Below are positions 23,602-31,812 of a stretch of DNA of 38,422 nucleotides, piece by piece. The translations under genes and the position numbers were made by a program. The DNA comes from a virus. How positions within the stretch are numbered: the first letter of the stretch is position 1; each line of letters starts with the position of its first letter. The stretch spans positions 1 through 38,422 of IMG/VR virus record IMGVR_UViG_3300032268_000817, one strand, 5' to 3'. Below the pieces are notes generated by a model. The model ran no database searches. It saw only the letters and a list, made by a program, of their open reading frames with translations, and was not told where the DNA came from.

Positions 23602-24386
23602 TGGTTTTCATTTTTAATCCAGTAAACTCCACATCTGTCTACTGTTACTAATGTATCTTGAATGTTTCTTGATTGTCTAAAGTCGTGTGTGCAATCTCTT
23701 GCACCCTTCAAACAAAAGTCATCGATAATACAAACACCTTTGTCTACGAGTTTATCGTAACAAGAATAGAATACATCATGTGTTGATTCATACATGTCAC
23801 CATCCATTCTTAAGATTGCTAAATTCTGAACTAATTCATTATTAGGTAATGTTTCGCCAAAAAATCCTTTAATGAAAATAACTTTTTCATCAAGACATTT
23901 GAATATTTTAAAATGATTTTGAACTTGTTCTAAAGAAATTGCTAATTTTGTTTGGGTATAGTGTGTATCTCCATCGTCCTGCATAAATTTTCCACTTGGT
24001 TTTGGTAGACCGGCAAATGAATCACAAACAAAAACTTTTTTGTCCATACCATACATGTCACAATATAATTTCATGAATATAGTTGCTCCACCTTTCCAAA
24101 CTCCAGTTTCCATTAAATCTCCTTCAATGTTGTTCTTTCTTACGTAATCCAACATTTCGTGTAAATTATTCATTCTTTTTAAACCAATCATTGTAACCGC
24201 ATCTTCGGGCCAATCTAATCCCTCAAGACGATGTTCATCTATTGGTCTTGCCATAATTTCTCTTATCACGGATTCTTCAGGAAAAGCTCCACTCTCAACC
24301 CAATTGTTAACTAATGTTGCGTCCCCTACTCTACCGATTATTACGTATTTTAGAAATTCTAATTTTAATTCATTACTCAATGACAT
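23598..24386 (-). CDS. TylF/MycF-type sugar O-methyltransferase
   Basis: 262 residues. SAM-binding segment GDLMETGVWKGGATIFMK (89-106), VFVCDSFAGLPKP (118-130), LAILRMDGDMYESTHD and VCIIDDFCLKGARDCTHDFR are the characteristic TylF family blocks, with acidic residues for the metal. These enzymes methylate sugar hydroxyls in macrolides and surface glycans. Four-base overlap with the epimerase gene and overlap of 14 bases with the gene upstream indicate one operon; the substrate is probably the sugar made or moved by the neighbours. Confidence 0.9.
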   Translation of the reverse strand: MSLSNELKLEFLKYVIIGRVGDATLVNNWVESGAFPEESVIREIMARPIDEHRLEGLDWPEDAVTMIGLKRMNNLHEMLDYVRKNNIEGDLMETGVWKGGATIFMKLYCDMYGMDKKVFVCDSFAGLPKPSGKFMQDDGDTHYTQTKLAISLEQVQNHFKIFKCLDEKVIFIKGFFGETLPNNELVQNLAILRMDGDMYESTHDVFYSCYDKLVDKGVCIIDDFCLKGARDCTHDFRQSRNIQDTLVTVDRCGVYWIKNENQ

Positions 24387-24969
24387 AATTCTTATTTTTT
24401 AAAACTGTTAATCCATTATTGTTTTCATAAACTTTATATAATTCCCAAGATTGTCCTAATTCTGTTAATAAGAAATCTTCAACAGCGGTCATTAGTCCTT
24501 GTTTTATTCCTGGGTCTGATTTTACAAGAGCACTGGCGTGATTGTATATTACTTCATCAATTCTACCAAAATGTTCCGTATCATGAAGAACAATGTATTT
24601 GGATGATTTATTTGAATGTAATTCTAATTCTTTAATTAATTGATTGTAAGTGTGTAACGTGTCAATAAATAAAAGTTCAGTGGGTTCAATTTCTAACTGA
24701 AGAACGTCTTTCTCCTCGAAAGAATAATTGATTGAATATTCGTTACATAGATTAATAACTTCACCAATATTTGGGTTTGTTACAATATCATAACTAATCA
24801 TTTTTTTGGGGTTAGAATAAACTAAAGGCCATGTCGATGAGACCCATCTAACACCCATTTCTGTAATGTGTGAACATTCTTTACCTAAATTGTATAAAGT
24901 TTCTAAATGTTCGTTAATATCTGAGGAGGTGCTTTTGTGTAGATTGTATTTAGCTAAAATTTTTTCCAT
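24373..24969 (-). CDS. Class I methyltransferase-like protein (CmcI/cephalosporin hydroxylase-like)
   Basis: 198 residues. Helix then ITEMGVRWVSSTWPLVY (36-52, a motif I equivalent), MISYDIV, LLFIDTLHTYNQLIKELELHS and YIVLHDTEHFG match the SAM-dependent fold of CmcI-like proteins, several of which act on sugars or lipids. Which group it modifies is not clear. Overlaps the TylF-like gene by 14 bases; 36 bases separate it from the glycosyltransferase upstream. Confidence 0.78.
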   Translation of the reverse strand: MEKILAKYNLHKSTSSDINEHLETLYNLGKECSHITEMGVRWVSSTWPLVYSNPKKMISYDIVTNPNIGEVINLCNEYSINYSFEEKDVLQLEIEPTELLFIDTLHTYNQLIKELELHSNKSSKYIVLHDTEHFGRIDEVIYNHASALVKSDPGIKQGLMTAVEDFLLTELGQSWELYKVYENNNGLTVLKNKNYVIE

Positions 24970-25005
24970 AATTTTAATTTTATCAAATAATAGGATAAAT
25001 CAAAA

Positions 25006-25653
25006 TTATTTGTAGGATAATTTCTTAAGTTCAAATATTGATTTCATATACTCACAATCTTTGAGCCTATCGTATGTTTTGATTCTATAATGATAATAAT
25101 TCGTTGGAGTAGTGTTGTTTACCGTCTGTATATCAAATCTTGGTGCGGGAACTGGACTAATACTCAGATGTCTTAATAATAAACCTAAAGCAACATCATC
25201 AATAAATCGGTGCTCCCAATATTCTTGTTTCAATAAAACTAAATCAACAACATTTTTTGATACAATAAATCCAGAACCTGACGCAAAAATTATACCGTGA
25301 TGATTTCCGATAACTCCAGAATAAAAATTGTTTCTTGGTTTGTCTTCTAAGTAATCTTTTAACATTTGTTTATCAACATATGAACTTGAGTTTGTTCTGA
25401 AAATGTAGTCGTAGTCTCGATTTTTTAATAATTCAAAAGACTTAAGGGTTTTGTGCCCACAATTTATTAAAGATTCAGGAACATTTGTTTTAATTAAATT
25501 ACCATCAATCTCATCCTTATCGTTGTTTCCTACAAGGAAAAATGTGTCAACACCATCGACCTCAACGGAATTCCAAGATTCATTTTGGGATTCAAAAAAT
25601 TTGGTGTAAATTCCACCATCTAGGTGTGTTAAAGTTACTATTAAAATTTTCAT
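25006..25653 (-). CDS. Putative glycosyltransferase (GT31-like GT-A)
   Basis: 215 residues. ILIVTLTHLDG start, YDYIFRTNSSSYVD (81-94) where a DxD-like motif would stand, then FASGSGFIVSKNVVDLVL and FIDDVALGLLLRHLSI near the C-terminus, the layout of beta-1,3-galactosyltransferase (GT31)-type enzymes. The usual DDD is replaced by RTNSSS, so metal use may differ. Start overlaps the upstream glycosyltransferase stop by one base. Confidence 0.72.
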   Translation of the reverse strand: MKILIVTLTHLDGGIYTKFFESQNESWNSVEVDGVDTFFLVGNNDKDEIDGNLIKTNVPESLINCGHKTLKSFELLKNRDYDYIFRTNSSSYVDKQMLKDYLEDKPRNNFYSGVIGNHHGIIFASGSGFIVSKNVVDLVLLKQEYWEHRFIDDVALGLLLRHLSISPVPAPRFDIQTVNNTTPTNYYHYRIKTYDRLKDCEYMKSIFELKKLSYK

Positions 25654-26378
25654 TAATATAAAAGATTTACCAAGTTGTTAATTTCATTTTCATATTGTGT
25701 AAATGGTCTCAATAAATGTGAATCAATATAAAATCCAGAACTTACTCTTTCTGAGTTATATTTCCAATTTATTCTATCAATTCTTCTGTCGGCAGGACCA
25801 TTCCAACCTCGTTTCAAAAAGATAACGTTTTTATTTATTTCATTATATTGGTTAACCTTTTCAAAAAGATACTTTTGGTCGGTATACCATGTTTCATTTC
25901 TGTTGTGTAGTAAATTACAAAATTCTTCCCATGATAGATTTAAATCAAAAATATTTTTGAACACCTGAGATTTTGCTGCAACGTAACACATTGGATACAT
26001 GTTTTTTCTTAAACACTCAGGGTTGTCAGACGAGTGAATAACCATGTTTTCAGAATTTAATCTTGAACAAGTTCCTTCAAAATAATTTTTTGATAGTGGC
26101 AACATATCAATATCGGAAATCAAACAGTTTCCTTCTAAAAAATTTGCCAAGTAAAATCTAACAATTTGGGATTGTAGTCCAATATCAATACCTTCAACCT
26201 TTTTGAACTTTTTGACTAGCCCAAATTGGTCTTCATAAATTTCAGAATCTTCGTCAGAAATCAAACCAAGAACGGGTTTGACTTTGAAAACTTGAGACCA
26301 TACCTTTGAAACTGTCGGCCAAAAGTCAAAATAATAAGGGTTCGTGTCAGAACCAATTAAAACGTAATCTAAGCTCAT
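25653..26378 (-). CDS. Putative glycosyltransferase (GT-A, DxD)
   Basis: 241 residues. NCLISDIDMLPL with DID at 89-91 is a DxD motif at the end of a beta strand, preceded by QIVRFYLANFL, typical of GT-A enzymes that read nucleotide sugars. C-terminal KRGWNGPADRRIDRINW is distinctive. No transmembrane segment. Four-base overlap with the upstream gene. Confidence 0.75.
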   Translation of the reverse strand: MSLDYVLIGSDTNPYYFDFWPTVSKVWSQVFKVKPVLGLISDEDSEIYEDQFGLVKKFKKVEGIDIGLQSQIVRFYLANFLEGNCLISDIDMLPLSKNYFEGTCSRLNSENMVIHSSDNPECLRKNMYPMCYVAAKSQVFKNIFDLNLSWEEFCNLLHNRNETWYTDQKYLFEKVNQYNEINKNVIFLKRGWNGPADRRIDRINWKYNSERVSSGFYIDSHLLRPFTQYENEINNLVNLLY

Positions 26379-27043
26379 TTAACATAATTTGTGATTGCTC
26401 GCCAGTCTTCATTGACAGGAAGTTCATCTATACCAATTCTTTCTCCAACAAATCTCATATCATCTCTTTTGGTTGGAAAAGGTTTTTTCTCAAAAAAATC
26501 ATCGTGAACAACTTTATCAAGTTCGAATGCATTATAGACCATTTTTAAAAAGGTTTGGTCAATACCATATTTGTTTTCTTTACCAACAACAAATTTCTTA
26601 ATCATTTGTGTAAGTGGTAATTGTTTTCCTTTGATTCCCCACATACCAGCTAATATCCCCAATTTGTTATTACCATAAGGAATACCGTGACCTGGATGGT
26701 CTCTCATAACGTGTAAAGATTTTCTAGTTTCAATCCAAGAATTTACTGCATCTCTTTCTCTCAAATTAATTCTTGAGTCAGTATCTCTGAAAATTACAAG
26801 TTCACAATCGTCTATGTCTGCAGCAAAGAATCTCCAAAAACATCCATATTCAAAGTCATCGACTTTAATAAGAATGCAGTCAAGTGTTTCTAATTTGGAA
26901 ATAGTTTCAGATGGAACTGAATTGTCATAATACAATATCATTTTCCAATCAGGATAAATTTTCCCCATAAGTTCGGCATTTCTTATTGCCCCAACATTAT
27001 AGAGTGGTTTGTCTCCCCATAAACTAAAGCTAACGTATTTCAT
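26375..27043 (-). CDS. Putative glycosyltransferase (GT-A, DTD)
   Basis: 222 residues. MKYVSFSLWGDKPLYNVGAIRNA start, FWRFFAADIDDCELVIFRDTDSRI with DTDS at 87-90, and GIDQTFLKMVYN later. This arrangement recurs in capsule and phage glycosyltransferase-like proteins. Start and stop overlap the neighbours by one to four bases, so it is part of the same operon. Confidence 0.75.
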   Translation of the reverse strand: MKYVSFSLWGDKPLYNVGAIRNAELMGKIYPDWKMILYYDNSVPSETISKLETLDCILIKVDDFEYGCFWRFFAADIDDCELVIFRDTDSRINLRERDAVNSWIETRKSLHVMRDHPGHGIPYGNNKLGILAGMWGIKGKQLPLTQMIKKFVVGKENKYGIDQTFLKMVYNAFELDKVVHDDFFEKKPFPTKRDDMRFVGERIGIDELPVNEDWRAITNYVK

Positions 27044-28455
27044 TACAGAACCACCTCCTTTGTCACTGTGTGACCTTGTGTCTTATGTGAATCGGCTTGA
27101 ACGTGTTCAATCAAACCAGGGAAGAATGATACAGGAACTTGATGTAACAAACAGTAGAATGTAACAGCTCTTTCTTGAGCGTGTCCACAGTTTACATCAT
27201 CTTTAAGATATCCGATAAGTGGAGATACCCATTTCATATATTTTTCAAATGTTGTATATTCGAATGTCACATTGTTTGTTGTTCCCCAAAGTGGTTCTCT
27301 ACCAACTCTGAGATTCTCGGAAATAACCTGTCTAAGATATGGTTCAATATCAATTTTATAGTGAGATTTGATTGCTTCGAATAACGTTTTAACCCAATCA
27401 GGATTATCAATAAAATGATAATTTCTCATACTGAATGGGAAATAACTGATAATCTTCGGATTGTGTTTTAACAAATTATTAAGGAAGAATGTAAATCCGT
27501 CTTGTGGGTTGGTATCATATTCCAAAAGTTGGATATATTTTGTTTTACACATTTGGTGTCTCCAAATGGAATACCAAGCGGTAAAGGCTGTGAACTTTGG
27601 ATATTGTTCGATGTTGTGTTTGAGGTCTCTTACAATAATTACGTTAGGGTAGTTTTCAATGTCTGTGAATTCTCCTTTTCCTACATACATAAAAACCAAA
27701 TGTCCCATTCCATCGTATTTTCCTGACTTTATGTTGGATTTAATGATGTCTTGGTCGTGACACATTATGTATGTTGTAAGATTATTAATTTCTTCTTCTA
27801 AAAGAACTGGTAATATATCCTCATATTTTTCTGCAAAGATTTCTCTGTTCTTATCCCACTGTTCGTTTGTTTCACCAATAGAAAGGTGAGTTACCCTCAC
27901 ATCATAAGTTACACCAACGTTCACATCTTCCAAATAATTTTCAAATGAAAACGTTACATCATAGAAGTGGAACCCATCTACTTCTTCATTAAAGTTCTTT
28001 TTGATTTTTCTTTTGTCTAAAGAAATGAATAGACCATCGACCATTGTGGTTGGGGAAATCTTTCCTTCGTTTGTTGAATACTTTGATTCCCATTTTTTTC
28101 CATCTTTGGAATGGTTTACAATTCCTCTCATGGTGATTGGTTTTTCCCACCATCTACCAGTTGGAGGCATGTATGTGCTACCAGCTAAACCAATGATTCC
28201 ATAATCGGTGGTTTGGAAATTAGATAATAATCTCTTACCCCATTTCTTTGTTTCGAATAACAAATCGTCATGACACAAAACAATTATGTCAGTTTTTGAT
28301 TCTTCTAAGATTTCATTATAAACTTGTGATAATGATTTTTCTCCGTTGTTAATCTTTTGGATTATATCAACGTCAACACCACATGTCTTTTTTATTTGTT
28401 CTATAAATTTTGGATTATCTTCTCTTGTTGAAAATCCTACAGTTATTTGTCCCAT
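27043..28455 (-). CDS. Two-domain glycosyltransferase (StrF-like N-terminal domain)
   Basis: 470 residues. The N-terminal part (1 to about 220) has ITVGFSTREDNP, IIVLCHDDLLF (57-67), YGIIGLAGSTYMPPTGRWW, DGLFISLDK and FHFYDVTFSFE, the pattern of StrF-like GT2 domains. The C-terminal part (about 225-470) begins again with a strand TTYIMCHDQD and has YIQLLEYDTNPQDGF and GHAQERAVTFYCLLH, looking like a second glycan-acting domain of the DUF4422/DUF5672 kind. This may be a bifunctional enzyme. The upstream 56-aa gene overlaps its start by 13 bases. Confidence 0.82.
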   Translation of the reverse strand: MGQITVGFSTREDNPKFIEQIKKTCGVDVDIIQKINNGEKSLSQVYNEILEESKTDIIVLCHDDLLFETKKWGKRLLSNFQTTDYGIIGLAGSTYMPPTGRWWEKPITMRGIVNHSKDGKKWESKYSTNEGKISPTTMVDGLFISLDKRKIKKNFNEEVDGFHFYDVTFSFENYLEDVNVGVTYDVRVTHLSIGETNEQWDKNREIFAEKYEDILPVLLEEEINNLTTYIMCHDQDIIKSNIKSGKYDGMGHLVFMYVGKGEFTDIENYPNVIIVRDLKHNIEQYPKFTAFTAWYSIWRHQMCKTKYIQLLEYDTNPQDGFTFFLNNLLKHNPKIISYFPFSMRNYHFIDNPDWVKTLFEAIKSHYKIDIEPYLRQVISENLRVGREPLWGTTNNVTFEYTTFEKYMKWVSPLIGYLKDDVNCGHAQERAVTFYCLLHQVPVSFFPGLIEHVQADSHKTQGHTVTKEVVL

Positions 28456-28613
28456 TTCTTTTTGGCGGTTTTTATTATTTCATGTTGCTTCATCTCAGGA
28501 TTTTTTTTAGATATGGTAATACATTCTAAGATAAACTCGGCAACGAGCCTTTTTTTCTCAAGTTTTTTTATGAGTTCGATAATATCATCTAAATTTTCGT
28601 AATACTTTCCCAT
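28443..28613 (-). CDS. Small helical protein, 56 aa
   Basis: A short open frame fills what would otherwise be a 168-base gap. It starts at ATG 28613, ten bases after the dUTPase stop, and ends overlapping the next gene by 13 bases. The product is charged and helical: MGKYYENLDDIIELIKKLEK, then RLVAEFILECITISKK and a C-terminal KKKWDK. Position, spacing and amino-acid composition like its neighbours support it as real. Function unknown. Confidence 0.68.
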   Translation of the reverse strand: MGKYYENLDDIIELIKKLEKKRLVAEFILECITISKKNPEMKQHEIIKTAKKKWDK

Positions 28614-28623
28614 GTGAATTTAG

Positions 28624-29229
28624 TTAAATACCAGTGCTTCCGAATCCATTGTCACCTCTATCTTGTTCATCAAAATTATCAGTTTCGATTAGTTGAATGA
28701 ACTTTCCGTTCATTACAGGACAGATAACACCTTGAGCTATTTTCATTCCTTTTTCGATTTTGACAGGAGATAATGTTGAATTGAATACGATTACTTTGAC
28801 TTCACCTGAATATCCTTGGTCTACAGTTCCTGGTGTGTTTAACACGGTTAAACCCATCTTGAGGGCTAATCCACTTTTAGGTCTAATTTGTAATTCATAT
28901 CCCATTTCAAATTGGAAAGAAAGTCCTGTTGGAACTAATACTCTTCCGAGAGATGGAATCTCGACACTCTCAGTTGAGTGAAGGTCGAATCCTGAATCTG
29001 ATGGATAATTGTATGATGGCATTACCGCATCATCGTTAAGTTTTTTTACCTTGACAACTTTCATTTGCATGGAGTCATATAACTGTTTCTCCATTTCATC
29101 CCATTCCTCATCTGTTATGTTGTCTACTATTTCAGAATAGTTTTCAGTTGGTTCGTAACCAGCCTCTTCTTTAAGTTTTTCGAATAAACTTTTTAGTTCT
29201 TCGATTTGGTTGTTGTCTAATACACTCAT
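28624..29229 (-). CDS. dut: dUTPase with N-terminal helical extension
   Basis: 201 residues. Hydrolyses dUTP to dUMP, keeping uracil out of phage DNA and feeding dTMP synthesis. All five trimeric dUTPase motifs are intact: I SDSGFDL (77-83), II RPKSGLA (116-122), III NTPGTVDQGYSGEV (131-144), IV GMKIAQGVI (161-169), V RGDNGFGSTG (191-200). The enzyme core starts near Met56; the first 55 residues are an acidic helical extension not found in most dUTPases. Initiation at Met56 is possible, but the upstream frame overlaps the exonuclease stop by four bases in the operon style, so the longer form is preferred. Confidence 0.95.
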   Translation of the reverse strand: MSVLDNNQIEELKSLFEKLKEEAGYEPTENYSEIVDNITDEEWDEMEKQLYDSMQMKVVKVKKLNDDAVMPSYNYPSDSGFDLHSTESVEIPSLGRVLVPTGLSFQFEMGYELQIRPKSGLALKMGLTVLNTPGTVDQGYSGEVKVIVFNSTLSPVKIEKGMKIAQGVICPVMNGKFIQLIETDNFDEQDRGDNGFGSTGI

Positions 29230-29927
29230 GATAATGTCATTAATTTTGATACTACGTCTATTAATACTGATACGTCTTTTTCACAATATTTTACAATTCC
29301 TTCGTAATCTTTTTTTACCCAAAAAGCTTCATGAACTTTATTTCCTGTAACCTCCATAGTCTTTGAAGATTCAACACCTAAACATACACACATTAATTCT
29401 AATGAAGCGATTGAACCATATCCACCGTATTGCCACAACTCTTTTGTGTCTAAAGCTTTTATCTCCCATGGTTTTGTGTCATGACCAGGAAGTATCTTTG
29501 GCGGAAGTAATCCGTTCATAATCATTCTTTTTGCTAACACAGGAATATCAAAACCCTTGACGTTGTGTCCACAAAGATAGAAACCTAAATTTCCAATCCT
29601 ATGTAATAGTTTTTGAACGTCTTTTAAAAGTTTCTTTTCGTCAGGGTCACTGAATGATTGGATTTTTGTTTCACCACTATCTGTTACGAATGCGACTGAA
29701 ACACAAGCAATTCTTGAAAACTCAGGAACAAGAGCTGCTCTGTTTACGAACATTTGTTCAACACCCTTATCAGCGTCTTCAGGAAATCTTTTTTGAAACC
29801 AGTCAAAATAGTGTTCGAACTGAAATGAAAGAGGCTCTCTGTTTTTCTTCAGAGAGTCCCAATTAGGTTCGATACCAACTGTCTCAATATCTAAGAATAA
29901 AAATTTAGTTAGTGGTATTGATATCAT
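29226..29927 (-). CDS. 3'-5' exonuclease, DnaQ-like fold (PolB-exo2 type)
   Basis: 233 residues. FLFLDIETVG with D13 and E15 (Exo I), YLCGHNVKGFDIPVL with Asp127 (Exo II) and YCEKDV with Asp218 (Exo III) give the DEDDy catalytic set, Tyr214 included. The family resembles the predicted PolB-associated 3'-5' exonuclease domain. It stands alone with no polymerase domain and may proofread or degrade DNA or RNA. ATGA-type four-base overlaps with both neighbours. Confidence 0.9.
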   Translation of the reverse strand: MISIPLTKFLFLDIETVGIEPNWDSLKKNREPLSFQFEHYFDWFQKRFPEDADKGVEQMFVNRAALVPEFSRIACVSVAFVTDSGETKIQSFSDPDEKKLLKDVQKLLHRIGNLGFYLCGHNVKGFDIPVLAKRMIMNGLLPPKILPGHDTKPWEIKALDTKELWQYGGYGSIASLELMCVCLGVESSKTMEVTGNKVHEAFWVKKDYEGIVKYCEKDVSVLIDVVSKLMTLS

Positions 29928-31135
29928 ACTATAGATTTATAAAATTCTGCTCGTTCTTTTGTTACAGCGTTTAAGTCGTATTTGTCTTTTACTGTCTCGT
30001 AAAGTCTTTCACCCATATCTTTAACCATATTCGGATTCTTTACAAGTTTTTCGATAAACTTAGCCCAATCAGAGTGATTTCTATTCTCATCAACTAAAAG
30101 AGCGTTCCCATCAACAAAGTTACCATTTTCCAAACAATGTTTCAAATCTATTGTGTATGGACCTAAATTTGATGCGATAAGTGCTTTCTTGTAAAAACCA
30201 GACTCAATAACTTTCAATTGAGATTTCATTCTATTGAACATATGGTTTTTAATTGGTGCTAAAGATACGTCAAATTTTGAATAGTTTTTTGCATAAGATT
30301 GAACAGGTTTTGTCCATACACGAAGATATGATTCTGAATTTTCGTTTGAGAATTCTTCTTGGGTATAATTTAAAAGATATTTTTTATAATCTTCTGAAAC
30401 TATAGAATAATTTTGTGTAAAGATTTTTTCATATTGTGCCCACACAGTTTCGTGAGGTAGAATGTTTCTTTTCTTATGTTCTTTGGTTTGAGCATTTATT
30501 TCAGTAACGGTTCCTCTTGTATCAAAACCGCAGAGAACGTATTGTAACTTGTCTGAGTATCTTGTTAATTTGCTGAATGATTGGTCCAACAATTGTAAGT
30601 CGTGTAAGTGAGATGAACCTCCTAACCAACCAATTCTGATTTTGTCTGATTCAGGTGTTGGTTCTTTGAATTGAGATTCATTTGGATTGATTGCGTTTGG
30701 AAACACAACAACATTTTTATTGAATTTATTGATTTCATCAGCAAACAACGGTGTTGTTGTTGAAACATATTTTGCTGCTTTTAGATTTGCAACAATTTTT
30801 TCATTGATTTTATTCACAACAATCATGTCATGAATAGGATGCTCTTTTCCTGGCATCCAATAGTCATCGATATCTGCAACAGTTGCAATACCACTTTCGT
30901 TAAGTTTTTGTATTAACTCAAGGGACTTTTCAAAGTCAGGACTAATATTCCTATGGAATGAAACAATTTGATAATCTTTGAAAAAATTCAAATCATTCAT
31001 AGGAACATCATAAACGATATCAACATGGAAATCGTCAGGATATTGAGTTTGTAAAAAAATGTGAGGGTCTACTGACCTGAATTTGCCCACCCCTGTTCTG
31101 TCAGAGGGAACTACTAAAATTTTAATTTTTGCCAT
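29924..31135 (-). CDS. Glycosyltransferase, GT-B fold
   Basis: 403 residues. KIKILVVPSDRTGVGKFRSVDP start; IATVADIDDYWMPGKEHP; FPNAINPNESQF; then IRIGWLGGSSHLHDLQLL at the start of the C-terminal Rossmann domain, and MKSQLKVIESGFYKKALIASNLGPY as the GT4-like nucleotide-sugar region. This type, with a DDYW motif, is known from other phage and bacterial surface-glycan clusters. First gene of the middle operon after a 53-base gap. Confidence 0.85.
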   Translation of the reverse strand: MAKIKILVVPSDRTGVGKFRSVDPHIFLQTQYPDDFHVDIVYDVPMNDLNFFKDYQIVSFHRNISPDFEKSLELIQKLNESGIATVADIDDYWMPGKEHPIHDMIVVNKINEKIVANLKAAKYVSTTTPLFADEINKFNKNVVVFPNAINPNESQFKEPTPESDKIRIGWLGGSSHLHDLQLLDQSFSKLTRYSDKLQYVLCGFDTRGTVTEINAQTKEHKKRNILPHETVWAQYEKIFTQNYSIVSEDYKKYLLNYTQEEFSNENSESYLRVWTKPVQSYAKNYSKFDVSLAPIKNHMFNRMKSQLKVIESGFYKKALIASNLGPYTIDLKHCLENGNFVDGNALLVDENRNHSDWAKFIEKLVKNPNMVKDMGERLYETVKDKYDLNAVTKERAEFYKSIV

Positions 31136-31188
31136 TAAATTGTATTATATTGGGAAATATAACACTTTAAAACAAATAAGAAAAGTCG
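31136..31188 (-). promoter_or_regulatory. Intergenic region likely to hold the middle-operon promoter
   Basis: No TATTTATA is present. On the minus strand a TATAAT hexamer (31149-31144) lies 8 nt before the ATG at 31135, and an AT-only inverted repeat (TTATATT/AATATAA) overlaps it. No good -35/-33 box at the proper distance. It is the only gap before the twelve-kilobase operon, so a promoter is expected here. Confidence 0.25.
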
Positions 31189-31809
31189 TTAGGATAATTT
31201 TTTAACTTTAGTAACTCTACCTTCAAATTGGTGTTTTCCAACTTTGAATAGGAACATCTCGTTAGTTTTTTCAGTAGATTCTGTGACTAAACCATTTTCT
31301 TTCAACGCACTCCTAACTGCCTCGTTAATCATTTTTTGAATTACTTTGTAATCAATACCTTGAGATTGAACTTGCGGTTGAGATTGTGAAGTTTGTTGTT
31401 TTGGTTTTGCAGATTCAGGAACATAATTACCATTACCCTCTTTCATTAATCTCGAAGCCTTTTCAATTAATTCACTAGATAATGTCATCTGAGGTTGTTG
31501 AGGTTGAGAAATTGGATGTTCCATCATTAACTTTTTGATTTCGTCAGGAAGTTTTGAATTTTTAATCGCATCTACTGAAGGAACTCCAACTGGTTTTGTG
31601 TTCGGAACTTGAGACAAATAAGGTTGTTGAACTTGTTGTTCTTGTAAAAATTCCTGAGGAATATTGTATTTGGCTTGAGGGATGTCAAAATCCTGAGCCA
31701 TTGGCATTGATGAATATGATGATTCAGATATTGAATTACTTCTTTTCATTTCATCATGTCTGTCCATGATGGCTTTTGATTTGATAAGTTTGTCCATTAA
31801 TTGGTTCAT
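31189..31809 (-). CDS. Gln/Pro-rich hypothetical protein
   Basis: 206 residues, largely disordered by composition: Gln, Pro and Ser in 30-150. N-terminal and central short helices (MNQLMDKLIKSKAIMDRHDE; LSSELIEKASRLMKEG). Near the C-terminus VIQKMINEAVRSALKE (156-171) ends in L-K-E, one of five similar helices in the window. It ends with FLFKVGKHQFEGRVTKVKKL, likely two strands. No family recognised. It is in the operon driven by the late-type motif at 33795, so probably a virion or assembly protein. Confidence 0.7.
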   Translation of the reverse strand: MNQLMDKLIKSKAIMDRHDEMKRSNSISESSYSSMPMAQDFDIPQAKYNIPQEFLQEQQVQQPYLSQVPNTKPVGVPSVDAIKNSKLPDEIKKLMMEHPISQPQQPQMTLSSELIEKASRLMKEGNGNYVPESAKPKQQTSQSQPQVQSQGIDYKVIQKMINEAVRSALKENGLVTESTEKTNEMFLFKVGKHQFEGRVTKVKKLS

Positions 31810-31812
31810 AGA

